Part shown: one piece after another, positions 16,749 through 24,878 of the stretch
Layout of the letters: each line of letters starts with the position of its first letter
Numbering within the stretch: the first letter of the stretch is position 1
Position numbers and translations under genes: made by a program
The notes under the pieces: model-generated
What the model was told of the DNA's origin: nothing
Seen by the model: only the letters and a program-made list of their open reading frames with translations
Databases searched by the model: none
IMG/VR virus record: IMGVR_UViG_3300028400_000014
Location: 1-42,694 of that record
Source: a virus
DNA: 42,694 bases
Direction: 5' to 3' (one strand)

Positions 16749-17363
16749 CTACTCCCTCGCGCGCAGGGCGGACGGCACCTCCTCGCCCCGGTAGATCATC
16801 TGCTCGTTCGCGTTCGCCTCCATCGCGCGCATCATCACCTGCTCGTAACCGTTGAACATGGCCTGCTGCACCTTGTCGCTCTTGGTCAGCGGCATGGCGA
16901 TGTTCGCCGCGAGCAACCACGAGAGCGCCTGCACGAACAGCGGATCGTAGAGCGTCGGGTCCTGCACGTCCACGATGTACTTGCCGATGGCGTCCGCCTG
17001 ATGCGTCAGGATCACCTTGTGGTCGCCGCTCGGCGCCAGCGTCACCTCGTAGTCGATAGGATCGGCGCCCGGCGTGCGCTGGTTGTCGATTCGCAGGAAC
17101 CGCAGGCAGTTGGTGGGATAGGTGTAGACGTAGCTGAACCGGTGCGCCAGCGTGGACGAGTCGGCTTCATCCTCCAGGGTGAGCGCAGCATAGACCGTAG
17201 CGAAGTTCCATTCGATGCGCGGGTCGCGCAATACGGCCCGCTGCGTCTGACGGTACGCCACGGTGCAGGCATCGGCCTCCTTCGACTTCTCGTCTACAGC
17301 CTGAACCCGCTTCTCACCGAGATGGGCGAGCGCCTGATTGTAAATCTCGACCACGCTGGACAC
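16749..17363 (-). CDS. Tail tubular protein A (adaptor, T7 gp11-like)
   Basis: A 204-residue protein (T7 gp11 is 196). The opening VVEIYNQALAHLGEKRV is the hallmark of the gp11 family (start of the helical bundle that docks on the portal), followed by a WNFATVYAALTLED strand and a YPTNCLRFLRI beta segment. C-terminal helices (QALSWLLAANIAMPLTKSDK) complete the fold. It starts with GTG, and its TAG stop shows that amber is an ordinary terminator here. Twelve copies should form the ring between portal and nozzle. It lies directly upstream of the nozzle gene, as in T7. Confidence 0.88.
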   Translation of the reverse strand: MSSVVEIYNQALAHLGEKRVQAVDEKSKEADACTVAYRQTQRAVLRDPRIEWNFATVYAALTLEDEADSSTLAHRFSYVYTYPTNCLRFLRIDNQRTPGADPIDYEVTLAPSGDHKVILTHQADAIGKYIVDVQDPTLYDPLFVQALSWLLAANIAMPLTKSDKVQQAMFNGYEQVMMRAMEANANEQMIYRGEEVPSALRARE

Positions 17364-17366
17364 GGA

Positions 17367-17783
17367 TCAGCTCCGCGCGGCGGCGATGTCCCGGTTGAAC
17401 CCAGGGTCGGCCGCCTTCACGTCGTTACGGGTCACCGACTTGTCGCCCAGAATCGCCTCGATCGCATCCATCGCAGGATCGCCCGCCTTGGTCCAGTGGG
17501 CATCATTGTCCGGGTCCAGCTTCTCCAGGGCGCCCCGGATGCGGGCCAGCGGATCGGCCGCTGCGGCCAGGGTGTTTTCCTCCGGATCGACGACAGGCTC
17601 CGGCTCAGGCTCAGGTGCATCGGACTCAACGACCGGCTCCATCCAATAGGCAACCTCGTCGGCGGGCACGAAGAACACCTCGCCCTTGTCCTTCCAGTAG
17701 CGGCGGAATCCAGACGGACGGCGCTTGTCCGGAATGCGAATCTGCCCGGCGATCCGGGCGCGAACTTTGACAACATCAGACAT
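17367..17783 (-). CDS. Small head/tail-completion protein, 138 aa, function unknown
   Basis: The protein opens with a basic beta segment (MSDVVKVRARIAGQIRIPDKRRPSGF), has a Pro/Glu linker (EPEPEPVVDPEEN) and ends in an acidic helical part. The ATG at 17783 is chosen because a GAGGAGAG site lies five bases upstream; an in-frame TTG at 17801 would put that site inside the gene. The gene follows the cement-protein gene after an intrinsic terminator and precedes the adaptor, so it is probably expressed by read-through. Small proteins at this place in BPP-1-like genomes have no assigned function known to me. Confidence 0.8.
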   Translation of the reverse strand: MSDVVKVRARIAGQIRIPDKRRPSGFRRYWKDKGEVFFVPADEVAYWMEPVVESDAPEPEPEPVVDPEENTLAAAADPLARIRGALEKLDPDNDAHWTKAGDPAMDAIEAILGDKSVTRNDVKAADPGFNRDIAAARS

Positions 17784-17799
17784 TGATCTCTCCTCTGCC

Positions 17800-17834
17800 A
17801 AAAAGGCCCGACAGACTGTTACGCCTGCCGGGCC
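17800..17834 (-). terminator. Intrinsic terminator after the cement-protein gene
   Basis: On the minus strand a 10-bp stem (GGCCCGGCAG/CTGTCGGGCC, 17825-17834 with 17805-17814) with a 10-base loop is followed by TTTTT (17804-17800). The one non-Watson-Crick pair is G.U on this strand but A-C on the other, which fixes the direction. It sits directly before the ribosome-binding site of the next gene with no room for a promoter, so it probably attenuates rather than stops, like T7 Tphi after the capsid gene. Confidence 0.85.
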
Positions 17835-17854
17835 TGTTTCACGTCGCTACGGCA

Positions 17855-18283
17855 TCAGCCGCCGAAGTCGTTGTCCTGCACGTCGTACAGGATACCGGCT
17901 TTCACCGTGTGGGTCGGCGAGGAGCCGCCCTGGGTGTACACCAGACGCAGATACCGCTTGGTGATGTTCGACGGCAGGAACTCGATGTCCATGCGGTCGC
18001 CCGCCTTGCCGCCCGACAGGGTGGTGGCCGTGGCCACGGTCGTCTTGCCGGAAGTGAAGGCGGCATCGTCGGCCATCTCCAGCACGGCGTCCAGGGTCGG
18101 GCTGGTGCCACCCGCATCTGCGGTGAGCTGGATCAGCAGCCGTACCGGATTGCCGTTGCCGGGGTTGAAGCGGCTCACGCCGGAGTTGCCGCCACCGAGG
18201 TCGAGCACGTTGTCCGATGCGACGGCGGAAGTGCCACTCAGCGCCTGGTCGTCGCTGAACAGGGTTTGCTGTTCGAGAATCAT
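17855..18283 (-). CDS. Capsid cement/decoration protein, Bbp16-like
   Basis: A 142-residue protein opening MILEQQTLFSDDQALSG, with beta segments (NPVRLLIQLTADAG, RYLRLVYTQGG) and a C-terminal GILYDVQDN. This matches the pattern I know for the Bbp16-type cement proteins of BPP-1-like podoviruses, which bind the outside of the capsid and stabilise it. It lies 24 bases after the major capsid gene and is followed by a terminator, so capsid and cement would be made at high and similar levels. Confidence 0.8.
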   Translation of the reverse strand: MILEQQTLFSDDQALSGTSAVASDNVLDLGGGNSGVSRFNPGNGNPVRLLIQLTADAGGTSPTLDAVLEMADDAAFTSGKTTVATATTLSGGKAGDRMDIEFLPSNITKRYLRLVYTQGGSSPTHTVKAGILYDVQDNDFGG

Positions 18284-18307
18284 GGTATTGCTCCTATTCA
18301 GTCAGGT

Positions 18308-19303
18308 TCAGGAAACCACCGCTTCGGTGTTGACGATGGCATCGCAGCGACGCACCGGCACCTCGCCGAACATCATCACCGGCTTGCCGGCCAGCTCGCC
18401 CATGCTCAGCATGACGTTACTGTTGGCGTTGAGCATCTGCCGACGCAGCCAGCTCTTGATGGTCCGGTTGCAGTAGAACACCGGGGTGCCCGCTTCCAGG
18501 TCCTCGACCTGTTCCAGCGCCTGGACCATGAGGTCCATCAGGTCGGCGCCTGCGGATGCGTCCTTGGTCAGGGCGGCCGGTTCGATGTTGGCGATCCGCA
18601 CGACATAGCGCCAGTCGCGCACAGTCAGGCCCAGGTCCCAGCGCCAGTGGTCGCGGTAGGCTTCCCACATGGAGCCATCCGACTCGGTGACGGTCACCTG
18701 ACCCTTGTCCTCGTGCTGGATGCCGGCGGTGGAACCCTTGGGATAGATGCCGTGGACCGTGTTCGGACCCCAGACGATCAGCCAGATCGAGGTCTGGGAC
18801 GATGCGGTGCTACCGCCACCGAGCAGAATCTGCTCGCCGTTCTCGGCGCTGGTGTCGGAGAAGCGCGGGTCCAGACCCATGAACCGCTCCGGGTAGGCAT
18901 CGGTGTCGCCGTAGAACAGCGTCTGCGCCATCGTCTGGTTCAGGCCATCCATGAAGGCCGATGCCTCTGAGGCGCGGAAGGCGGCGGTGTTGCCGTTCAG
19001 GTCGGCCAGGGCCTTGTCAACCTGGGAGTAGGTCTCCAGCATCCCGCAGGTGTCGGTCACCTGGCGGGTGGTGGACTTCTCAGGCTGAACGCCCTGATAC
19101 ATGCGGCGCCAAGTGCCGGACGGAATGCCCGTCCGCACGGTGGTCATGTGTCCGGTCGGCAGGTTGCCCTCGACCACCTGCATGTCCAGCAGGATTTCGT
19201 TCTTCTTGGCCAGAAGCTCGATGATCCGGGCGATCTTGTGGTCGGGGTCCTCGCGCTTCATCTTGTCCGCGAGGGTGAGGTAGGTAGTTCCCAGCGTGCT
19301 CAT
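18308..19303 (-). CDS. Major capsid protein (HK97-type fold, BPP-1-like)
   Basis: A 331-residue protein. Features typical of the family are the N-terminal helix (ADKMKREDPDHKIARIIELLAKKNEIL), a beta segment with RTGIPSGTWRRMYQGV, and a central NGNTAAFRASEASAFMDGLN helix. The C-terminal half has a VFYCNRTIKSWLRRQML helix and ends in a strand (KPVMMFGEVPVRRCDAI). Size and neighbours (scaffold upstream, cement downstream) match BPP-1-type heads. No prohead protease gene is seen nearby, so maturation may rely on scaffold release alone. Confidence 0.88.
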   Translation of the reverse strand: MSTLGTTYLTLADKMKREDPDHKIARIIELLAKKNEILLDMQVVEGNLPTGHMTTVRTGIPSGTWRRMYQGVQPEKSTTRQVTDTCGMLETYSQVDKALADLNGNTAAFRASEASAFMDGLNQTMAQTLFYGDTDAYPERFMGLDPRFSDTSAENGEQILLGGGSTASSQTSIWLIVWGPNTVHGIYPKGSTAGIQHEDKGQVTVTESDGSMWEAYRDHWRWDLGLTVRDWRYVVRIANIEPAALTKDASAGADLMDLMVQALEQVEDLEAGTPVFYCNRTIKSWLRRQMLNANSNVMLSMGELAGKPVMMFGEVPVRRCDAIVNTEAVVS

Positions 19304-19338
19304 CGCTCTTTCCTCATGTTGGGATTACAGGTCAGTGG

Positions 19339-20061
19339 TTACCCATTGCCGGTCATGCTCGGATACAGGATTTCGCCGTCGGACTTCGGTTCCTTCGGCC
19401 CGGTGGACCCGGTGCCGTCTCCGGCATAGGGGTCCTCTCCGATGCGCTGGCGAATGAACTGCTCCAGGTTGGCGATCCGCACCGCCGTCTTGGCCACGAA
19501 CCTGCGCAGTGCCGGGTTGTTGCCCATGCGGCTGGTGTTCAGCGCCTCGATCAGCTCGGCGTCGCCTTCCTCCTGAATCAGTCGGATGGCATCGCGCTCG
19601 TGCTGCTGGATGATCGGGTCCTTGGCTGCGGCCTCGTTCCACGCCTTGTCCTGCTCGGCCCAGAAGTTCGTCACCTGCTCGGCCTGCTGTTCGAGCAGCT
19701 TGGTCTGGTAGTCCACCAGTTGTTGCGCGATCTCTGCCTCGCTCTTGCCCTTGAACCCGGCGACCATCTCCTTGAACTCGCCGATCTGTTCTTCCGATAC
19801 CTGGACGCCTTCCGGCAGCTTGACCTCGAAGTCCGTGCTGCCTTTGTCGCCTTCACCATCTCCGTCGGTGCCGTCGCCGTCCTTCTGCGGGTCCTGATCC
19901 TGTCCACCGTCGCCGTTCTGATCGTGTGCGCCGTCCTTCGGTTCGACGCCGGCCGTCAGTCCGGTTTCAGTGGTCGTCACATCACCGTTGTCACGGGTGT
20001 CTTCTGCCGTGCCTGCGCCTTGATTCTGAGCGGTGTCAGCGCCGGTATGATCTTCTGCCAT
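19339..20061 (-). CDS. Scaffolding protein
   Basis: A 240-residue acidic protein. The first 80 residues are almost entirely Asp, Gly, Thr, Gln and Asn (for example DQNGDGGQDQDPQKDGDG) and must be disordered. The middle (about 85-200) is helical (VSEEQIGEFKEMVAGFKGK, QLVDYQTKLLEQQAEQV) and would mediate dimerisation and capsid binding. An acidic disordered arm plus helical core directly upstream of the capsid gene is the usual form of podovirus scaffolds; T7 gp9 is similarly acidic. It ends in TAA. Confidence 0.85.
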   Translation of the reverse strand: MAEDHTGADTAQNQGAGTAEDTRDNGDVTTTETGLTAGVEPKDGAHDQNGDGGQDQDPQKDGDGTDGDGEGDKGSTDFEVKLPEGVQVSEEQIGEFKEMVAGFKGKSEAEIAQQLVDYQTKLLEQQAEQVTNFWAEQDKAWNEAAAKDPIIQQHERDAIRLIQEEGDAELIEALNTSRMGNNPALRRFVAKTAVRIANLEQFIRQRIGEDPYAGDGTGSTGPKEPKSDGEILYPSMTGNG

Positions 20062-20062
20062 G

Positions 20063-20311
20063 CTATGCCTCGTTCTCTCGCATCATGGTGTGGAAGTTGT
20101 CACGGTCTGCTGCGAGCAGGTCGCGGTAGAGCTGCATCCCGAAGTCGCGTCGGCCCTCGTTGAAGAAGGTCTGAGAGTTGCCTGTGAAGGAAACGGACCA
20201 CACACCCGCTTCCTCCAGCAGCCGATACGCCAGCCGTCTGCCCCATTCGTCATGCAGCAAACGGCGCAGGTCGTTCTCATACGATTCGAGTTGCGTGCGA
20301 TCCTGACTCAC
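20063..20311 (-). CDS. Bbp19-like small protein, 82 aa
   Basis: The GTG at 20311 gives an 82-residue product beginning SQDRTQLESYENDLRRLL, followed by the pattern GRRLAYRLLEEAGVW and NSQTFFNEGRRDFGMQL. This is the signature I associate with the Bbp19 family found between portal and scaffold genes in BPP-1-like phages; its function is not known. A longer frame reaches back to 20395 but would run through an intrinsic terminator, so the shorter form is preferred even though the ribosome-binding site at 20311 is weak. It ends in TAG, one base before the scaffold gene. Confidence 0.75.
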   Translation of the reverse strand: MSQDRTQLESYENDLRRLLHDEWGRRLAYRLLEEAGVWSVSFTGNSQTFFNEGRRDFGMQLYRDLLAADRDNFHTMMRENEA

Positions 20312-20366
20312 GGTCGTGAGTATGAGAGGGCGGATTGGAGATACGCGCCAGATGAAACGTGCGCGC

Positions 20367-20392
20367 AAAAAAATCCCCGCCGTGTGGCGGGG
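20367..20392 (-). terminator. Intrinsic terminator after the portal gene
   Basis: On the minus strand a perfect 7-bp GC stem (CCCCGCC/GGCGGGG) with a 4-base loop is followed by A and seven T. It lies 56 bases after the portal stop codon. With the terminator at 17800-17834 it brackets the Bbp19-like, scaffold, capsid and cement genes. The roughly 55 bases between it and the next start contain no clear sigma70 promoter. Confidence 0.88.
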
Positions 20393-20448
20393 CAAGGCTG
20401 CGGCTTCTCAGAGGAAACTCAGGGATGGAGACTGTTCAGGTCATCCTA

Positions 20449-22095
20449 CTACTGCCCGAGTGCTGCCGCAAGCGCGTTGCGGGTGTCATCGATCTTGGTG
20501 TCTGCCAGGTCCTTGCCGGTCTCCGCCGCCAGCTTGGCCTGTTCAAGTGCGATCTGCTGCTGCTGCATCTGGGCGCGCTGCTCACGGATCGCAGCCACCT
20601 CCTCGCTGTCCTTGATGATCTGCGGAGGAACGCCCAGCATGGCGGCATATTCGTCGATGGTTTCGTCCACGTCGAGCTTGTCCAGCGCCTCCGGCTTGAA
20701 CGAGGCCGCCTGTCCGATGAACCCGACCATGCGGTCAACCGCGCCGACACCGACCAGACGCTGCGCCTGAGCAAGGATCGACACATACTCGATCTTCAGC
20801 TCCTCGCCCTCCATCTCACGCGGCGGCGGCTCGAACATGCCGCGCTTGTGCATGATGCTGAATACCCGCTCGATCACTATGTTCAGCAGCTCGTTCTCGT
20901 TGCGCTCGATGACAGGACCCAGACCCAGCAGCTTCTCCTCGTGCCGTTCCTCGACCTCGCGCGCCGTCATCTGCCGACGATCCGACAGCGCCAACATCTG
21001 GAACAGGTCCGCGTAGAACGTCTGGTGAATGCGCTGCCGCAGGTCCTGTATCTCCTCGTGAATCGCCGTCACCCCCGCCGGATTCGGCACATAGGCCGGC
21101 TCGAACCGTCCGGTTTGCTCGTTGACGAACGTCGTCCGACCGGCCTCCGTGGTGATCTCGGCATGCTTGAGCTGCGTCGGCCCCTTCATCGGCGGGCGCG
21201 CCAGCTTGTCGATGAGCTGCTGCTTGCGCTTGTGAGCGAACATCAGTTCCTTCACGTCGCCGAGCGCATCCATGCCGGGCGACAGCCCGTAGGCATCGGT
21301 GCTGTTCACCTCCCAGCGCGGGCAGGCGATGACCCCCTCTTCGAACCCACTGACGCCCAGGAACTTGTCCTCGCTTCCCAGCTCGAACCAGATCGACGCG
21401 ATGGGCTTGTCCTCAGCCCGCAGGCTGAACGGGTCATGGTCCTTGCGCGGCTCGATCACATGCACCACGTCGATGCGCTGGTCCAGCGTGCCCTGCCGGT
21501 AGAGCGACTGCACGTTGCCGGAACAGTTCTCCAATCCGAACCGCTCCACGAGCTGGCGCACCGTGAGCTGCGTGTCCCGGTAAATCGTGTCCACGGTCAG
21601 GCGGGCATTCTGAGCGATGTAGTATTCGCCTGCGGTGTACGGATAGAACCGCACCACCTGCTCGTCGTCCTCAAGGATCAGCAGCGGTGCCTGTCCGAAC
21701 AGCCCTTGCTCGCCGTAGACAATGGGCATCACGTTGTAGAAATTCGACTTCTTCAGGACGTGCTGCATCCGCTTGGTGGCGCGATCCAGCCAGACCGTGA
21801 CGGCCTTGCTGTCCATGAGGTCCTGGTTCTCCAGGCCGAGACGGAACCACGGGCGTGCGGGAGACGTGAGGCCCGCCATCATGCCGGACATCAGCACACC
21901 GTGCGCCTTCTTCGCAACGGGATCGACGATGGCACGGCTGCGATTCCGGCCGTTGTTCTTGTCAACGTCAGAGAACCGGCCGCGACGTGGCTGGATGTAC
22001 TGCGACAACTCGCGCCAGGTGTTGAACCACGTCTGGCGCTCGCGGTGCAGCAGCATCCGCCGCTGTAGGTAGTCTGTGACTTTCGGGTCGCTCAT
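20449..22095 (-). CDS. Portal (head-tail connector) protein
   Basis: A 548-residue protein, matching podovirus portals (T7 gp8 is 536). The opening (RRMLLHRERQTWFNTWRELSQYI..RRGRF) and the SGMMAGLTSPARPWFRL motif are diagnostic of the head-tail connector family. A basic helical region (DRRQMTAREVEERHEEKL) and a C-terminal Gln-rich coiled coil (QRAQMQQQQIALEQAKL) complete it. Twelve copies form the channel through which DNA is packaged and ejected. The start overlaps the upstream 67-residue gene (ATGA), and the stop is TAG, followed by an intrinsic terminator. Confidence 0.92.
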   Translation of the reverse strand: MSDPKVTDYLQRRMLLHRERQTWFNTWRELSQYIQPRRGRFSDVDKNNGRNRSRAIVDPVAKKAHGVLMSGMMAGLTSPARPWFRLGLENQDLMDSKAVTVWLDRATKRMQHVLKKSNFYNVMPIVYGEQGLFGQAPLLILEDDEQVVRFYPYTAGEYYIAQNARLTVDTIYRDTQLTVRQLVERFGLENCSGNVQSLYRQGTLDQRIDVVHVIEPRKDHDPFSLRAEDKPIASIWFELGSEDKFLGVSGFEEGVIACPRWEVNSTDAYGLSPGMDALGDVKELMFAHKRKQQLIDKLARPPMKGPTQLKHAEITTEAGRTTFVNEQTGRFEPAYVPNPAGVTAIHEEIQDLRQRIHQTFYADLFQMLALSDRRQMTAREVEERHEEKLLGLGPVIERNENELLNIVIERVFSIMHKRGMFEPPPREMEGEELKIEYVSILAQAQRLVGVGAVDRMVGFIGQAASFKPEALDKLDVDETIDEYAAMLGVPPQIIKDSEEVAAIREQRAQMQQQQIALEQAKLAAETGKDLADTKIDDTRNALAAALGQ

Positions 22096-22295
22096 CCGCC
22101 GAGCTTGGTCTTACCGAGCGCGGCCTGCCCGAGATCGGCGCCGCGCGTCAGATTGGTGCCGGCGAGGCCGGATGCGGCCGCCTTCTTGCGGCGCTGTGCG
22201 TCACGGGTCGAGCGGGAATCGACCGAGATGGTTTCCGGCGCCTTGGGCGGCGGCGGGGGAGGCGGGGGCAGTTTGGGCGATCCACCGAAGCACAT
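22092..22295 (-). CDS. Small proline-rich protein, 67 aa
   Basis: The product begins MCFGGSPKL followed by eight consecutive prolines, then a basic Ala/Gly-rich segment (DAQRRKKAAASGLAGTNL). Small Pro-rich proteins beginning MC(F/G)GG occur next to portal genes in many podoviruses; their role is unknown. An early cysteine is present but no hydrophobic signal, so it is not a lipoprotein. The gene has a good GGAGATCATC leader and overlaps the portal start by ATGA. Confidence 0.75.
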   Translation of the reverse strand: MCFGGSPKLPPPPPPPPKAPETISVDSRSTRDAQRRKKAAASGLAGTNLTRGADLGQAALGKTKLGG

Positions 22296-22304
22296 GATGA
22301 TCTC

Positions 22305-22565
22305 CTAGTCACGTTGTCCGGGCTTGCCGAGATTCGGCTGCGGCTCAGTGTAGTGACGCCTGCGATCCATACGCGCCAGATGACGCGCGCGCTGGATCAC
22401 ATCACGTTTCGGCATGGCCTCGAAGTCGATCCGCTTGCGCTTGTCCGGCAACGGCTCGTCGGATTTCGCCGCCTGTGCGGCATATCGTGCCTCACGCTGT
22501 AACCCGCGCATCCGCATGGCGCGCTTCAGTTCTGCAATTCGCGGTGGCTGGCTCGCGGTCGGCAT
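22305..22565 (-). CDS. Small basic hypothetical protein, 86 aa
   Basis: An 86-residue, Arg/Lys-rich protein (RIAELKRAMRMRGLQREARYAAQ; RARHLARMDRRRHY) with no recognised family. It sits between TerL and the Pro-rich gene, and its start codon meets the TerL stop codon. The basic character suits nucleic-acid or portal contact during packaging, but this is inference. It ends in TAG. Confidence 0.7.
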   Translation of the reverse strand: MPTASQPPRIAELKRAMRMRGLQREARYAAQAAKSDEPLPDKRKRIDFEAMPKRDVIQRARHLARMDRRRHYTEPQPNLGKPGQRD

Positions 22566-24058
22566 CAGATGTTCTCCAGCGGATCGTAGTCGGATTCTTG
22601 GCTCATCGCCTGCTGGTTACGCACCAGACTGGACTTCTTCTCCACATCGTAGGCGAACGTGAGCGCCAGCGCATCGGCGTCGTCCGGGCTGGCCACGCCA
22701 CGCCGCTTCATCGCCTCCTTAGATTCGAGCAGAAGGCGGTCCTGCTTGTCGTGCCCGTACTGCGGCGCTTGCAGGTCGATCTCCAGTTGTGGATCGTCCT
22801 CGATTGCGCCGAGCCTCAGCCAGTCGCGCATCCGCCCCCACATATAGGCCCGCATGTTGGCATAGTGGCGATCTGGCGATTTCCCGCCGAACTGCACTTC
22901 GTACACGTCGTATCCGAGCTGTTGCAGCCGGTCGATGATCGGCCCGCCGACGCCGGTTCCGTCAACCATCACGGCATCCGGTCGATACTTCTGGATCGCG
23001 TTGGTGATGACCGCGATCATGCGCATGGAGTCCCTGGTGTCAGCACCGGGTATGCGAATCGGCGGGATCGAGCGCGCGTCGAGGCCACGTCTGAACCGGA
23101 TGACGTTGTTGTCGGACCCGCCGCGCGCGATATCGATTCCTGCGATCAGTGGATCTGACGGCGAGGCGTCTGCGATGTTCTCCTTCTGCGCCTTGCGGAT
23201 CGTGTCGGCATCGATGAACTGGAGATCGGATGCCCGTGGCGGAAGACCGCGCACGCGGACCCGAAAGAAGTCGCTGTCCTCTCCGTAGTCCTGCTCCCAC
23301 TCCTCGATCAGCTTCTTGTTGGGGAACCGGCACTTGCGCGAGTCGATGCTGCGCTTGATCCAGCGGTGGCGCAGGCGGCCGAACGTGTTTTCATAGAACC
23401 TGCCATCGCGGCGGGTCGGGTTGCCGAATGCGTGGAATTGCGGCTCCCCGTCGGTCAGGCCGCCCTCTGCCACGTTCCAGATCGCCTCAGGAATCGCAGA
23501 TGCCTCATCGAACAGATAGAACGGCGTGGAGTCTGCTGCGTGCAAGCCGGCGAACGCCTCGCTGTTCTCCTCGCGGCATGTGATGCCATCTGCGCGCCAC
23601 GTCTTTGGATGATCGCGGTGGTAAATCTTGGTGCCTGCGATCTCGAACCAGTGTCCGAAGATGGCGCGGCTATTCCACTTTGCCAGCTCTGCCCACGTCT
23701 TGGTTTCGAGCTGTGCAGCGGTATTTGCGGTGACCACGCCCTTGCTGTTTGGCCGGGTGGAGAGTATCCAGAGTATTAACCATGAAGATAGAGCGGTTTT
23801 TCCGCTGCCATGCCCTGAGGCAGTGGTGAACCGGATCGGCGGCACGGTGTTGACCCCATCGAACCGGCGCTTGCGGACTTCCTCGCCGAGCTGCTCCAGA
23901 TATTCCCGCTGCCAGTCGTCCGGCCCGTCGAACCCCTTGAGATCGCCGTGACCCCAGTCGTAGCAGAACAGGACGTGGCCATATGGGTCGGCGTAGAACT
24001 CGGAGAGGATGTCGGAGAGTTCGGCATCCGAAATGGCTGGCGTTTCAGGTTGCGCCAT
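22565..24058 (-). CDS. terL: Terminase large subunit
   Basis: A 497-residue packaging motor. The ATPase half has Walker A GHGSGKT (82-88), Walker B FYLFDEAS (180-187, D184/E185) and a FGNPT coupling motif (211-215). The RNase H-like nuclease half has acidic residues in GIDIARGG (D309), MVDGTGVGG (D366) and SPDDADALAL (D459/D462). All expected catalytic positions are present. It cuts concatemers and drives DNA through the portal encoded two genes downstream. The start overlaps the TerS end by 14 bases. Confidence 0.95.
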   Translation of the reverse strand: MAQPETPAISDAELSDILSEFYADPYGHVLFCYDWGHGDLKGFDGPDDWQREYLEQLGEEVRKRRFDGVNTVPPIRFTTASGHGSGKTALSSWLILWILSTRPNSKGVVTANTAAQLETKTWAELAKWNSRAIFGHWFEIAGTKIYHRDHPKTWRADGITCREENSEAFAGLHAADSTPFYLFDEASAIPEAIWNVAEGGLTDGEPQFHAFGNPTRRDGRFYENTFGRLRHRWIKRSIDSRKCRFPNKKLIEEWEQDYGEDSDFFRVRVRGLPPRASDLQFIDADTIRKAQKENIADASPSDPLIAGIDIARGGSDNNVIRFRRGLDARSIPPIRIPGADTRDSMRMIAVITNAIQKYRPDAVMVDGTGVGGPIIDRLQQLGYDVYEVQFGGKSPDRHYANMRAYMWGRMRDWLRLGAIEDDPQLEIDLQAPQYGHDKQDRLLLESKEAMKRRGVASPDDADALALTFAYDVEKKSSLVRNQQAMSQESDYDPLENI

Positions 24059-24650
24059 CGGCTGCGGCCTCGGCCTGCGGCTCCTGCTGCCCCTGTTCCT
24101 GTGCCTCTCCCCTGGCGATGGCGAGCCGCTGGCGGCCTGCCTGGAGGCGGCGGATCACATCGGTGTCGTCCTCGACCTTGAGCTGTTCGCGGAATGCCTG
24201 CACGTCCACGTGCTTGCCGAGCAGTTCCAGCAGCTTGGTCCGGTCTGCGAGCTGCACCTGCTGGATCACGGTATTGCCCTCCTCGTCCGTGGTCGTCTTG
24301 ACGCCGCGCACGAGGCCCTGGCGCCAGACGTAGGGCCATTGGCTGACCGGCTTGACAGTGCCATCGTCGTTGAGGATGTCGGCGATGTCTGCGGTGACCT
24401 GCTGCACGAGGAACGTCAGCACCTGATCCGCGTCGATCAGGGTCCGCATGGACCGTGCCTTGATCATGCGGGTAATGCCTGCGCGGACGTGTCGATTCCG
24501 CATGAGCCGCTGGGCATCGGCATAGGGGTTCTTGTACCCGCAGCGGCGAGCCGCGTTGGTCGGGTTGCAGTCGATCAGGTACTCCTCGATGAACCGCCGC
24601 TGGCGGTCGGAGAGGCCGTCCTTGCCCTTGAGACGCATGGACTGCGCCAT
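24045..24650 (-). CDS. terS: Terminase small subunit
   Basis: A 201-residue protein. The N-terminal LSDRQRRFIEEYLIDCNPTN followed by AARRCGYKNP is the helix-turn-helix signature of the Terminase_2 small subunits; a helical oligomerisation part and a Gln/Ala-rich tail follow. The ATG at 24650 is preferred because it overlaps the stop of the preceding gene as TGATG; a longer frame exists upstream but lies inside that gene. It recognises phage DNA and hands it to TerL, encoded immediately downstream. Confidence 0.88.
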   Translation of the reverse strand: MAQSMRLKGKDGLSDRQRRFIEEYLIDCNPTNAARRCGYKNPYADAQRLMRNRHVRAGITRMIKARSMRTLIDADQVLTFLVQQVTADIADILNDDGTVKPVSQWPYVWRQGLVRGVKTTTDEEGNTVIQQVQLADRTKLLELLGKHVDVQAFREQLKVEDDTDVIRRLQAGRQRLAIARGEAQEQGQQEPQAEAAADGAT

Positions 24651-24868
24651 CAGCGATACTCCATCGGGATTTGCGCGCGGCGCTTGTAGTTCACGATGTC
24701 GCGGACGGTCTCCCATGCCACCTCGAATTTCTCCGCGATCTCACGGAACGACAGTCCGTATTCCTCGTGCAGCTCGCGGATCAGGTGGACATCGGAGTCC
24801 GACAGCTTCGCGTTGTGGTGGTCCTCGCCGATCGGATATCCGAGTTCGTTGCGGGCTTTGACGGCCAT
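24650..24868 (-). CDS. Small helix-turn-helix DNA-binding protein, 72 aa
   Basis: The segment LSDSDVHLIRELHEEYGLSF followed by REIAEKFEVAWETVRDIVN forms a clear helix-turn-helix (homing-endonuclease/AraC-like NUMOD type). The 64-residue protein at 29680-29874 is a paralogue: LSDxDVxLxRELHE, the Glu-Ala/Glu-Tyr turn and the TxRDIxxY recognition helix are shared. Each paralogue lies close to one of the two divergent control regions carrying the same CAACAC motifs, so both are candidate regulators. It could instead help TerS recognise packaging sites. Start ATG with a GGAGGAT site. Confidence 0.8.
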   Translation of the reverse strand: MAVKARNELGYPIGEDHHNAKLSDSDVHLIRELHEEYGLSFREIAEKFEVAWETVRDIVNYKRRAQIPMEYR

Positions 24869-24878
24869 GCGATCCTCC

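Noticed and set aside
20312-20395. N-terminal extension of the Bbp19-like gene to ATG 20395
   Set aside because: The extension would be encoded by the intrinsic terminator and its T run; the conserved part begins after GTG 20311.
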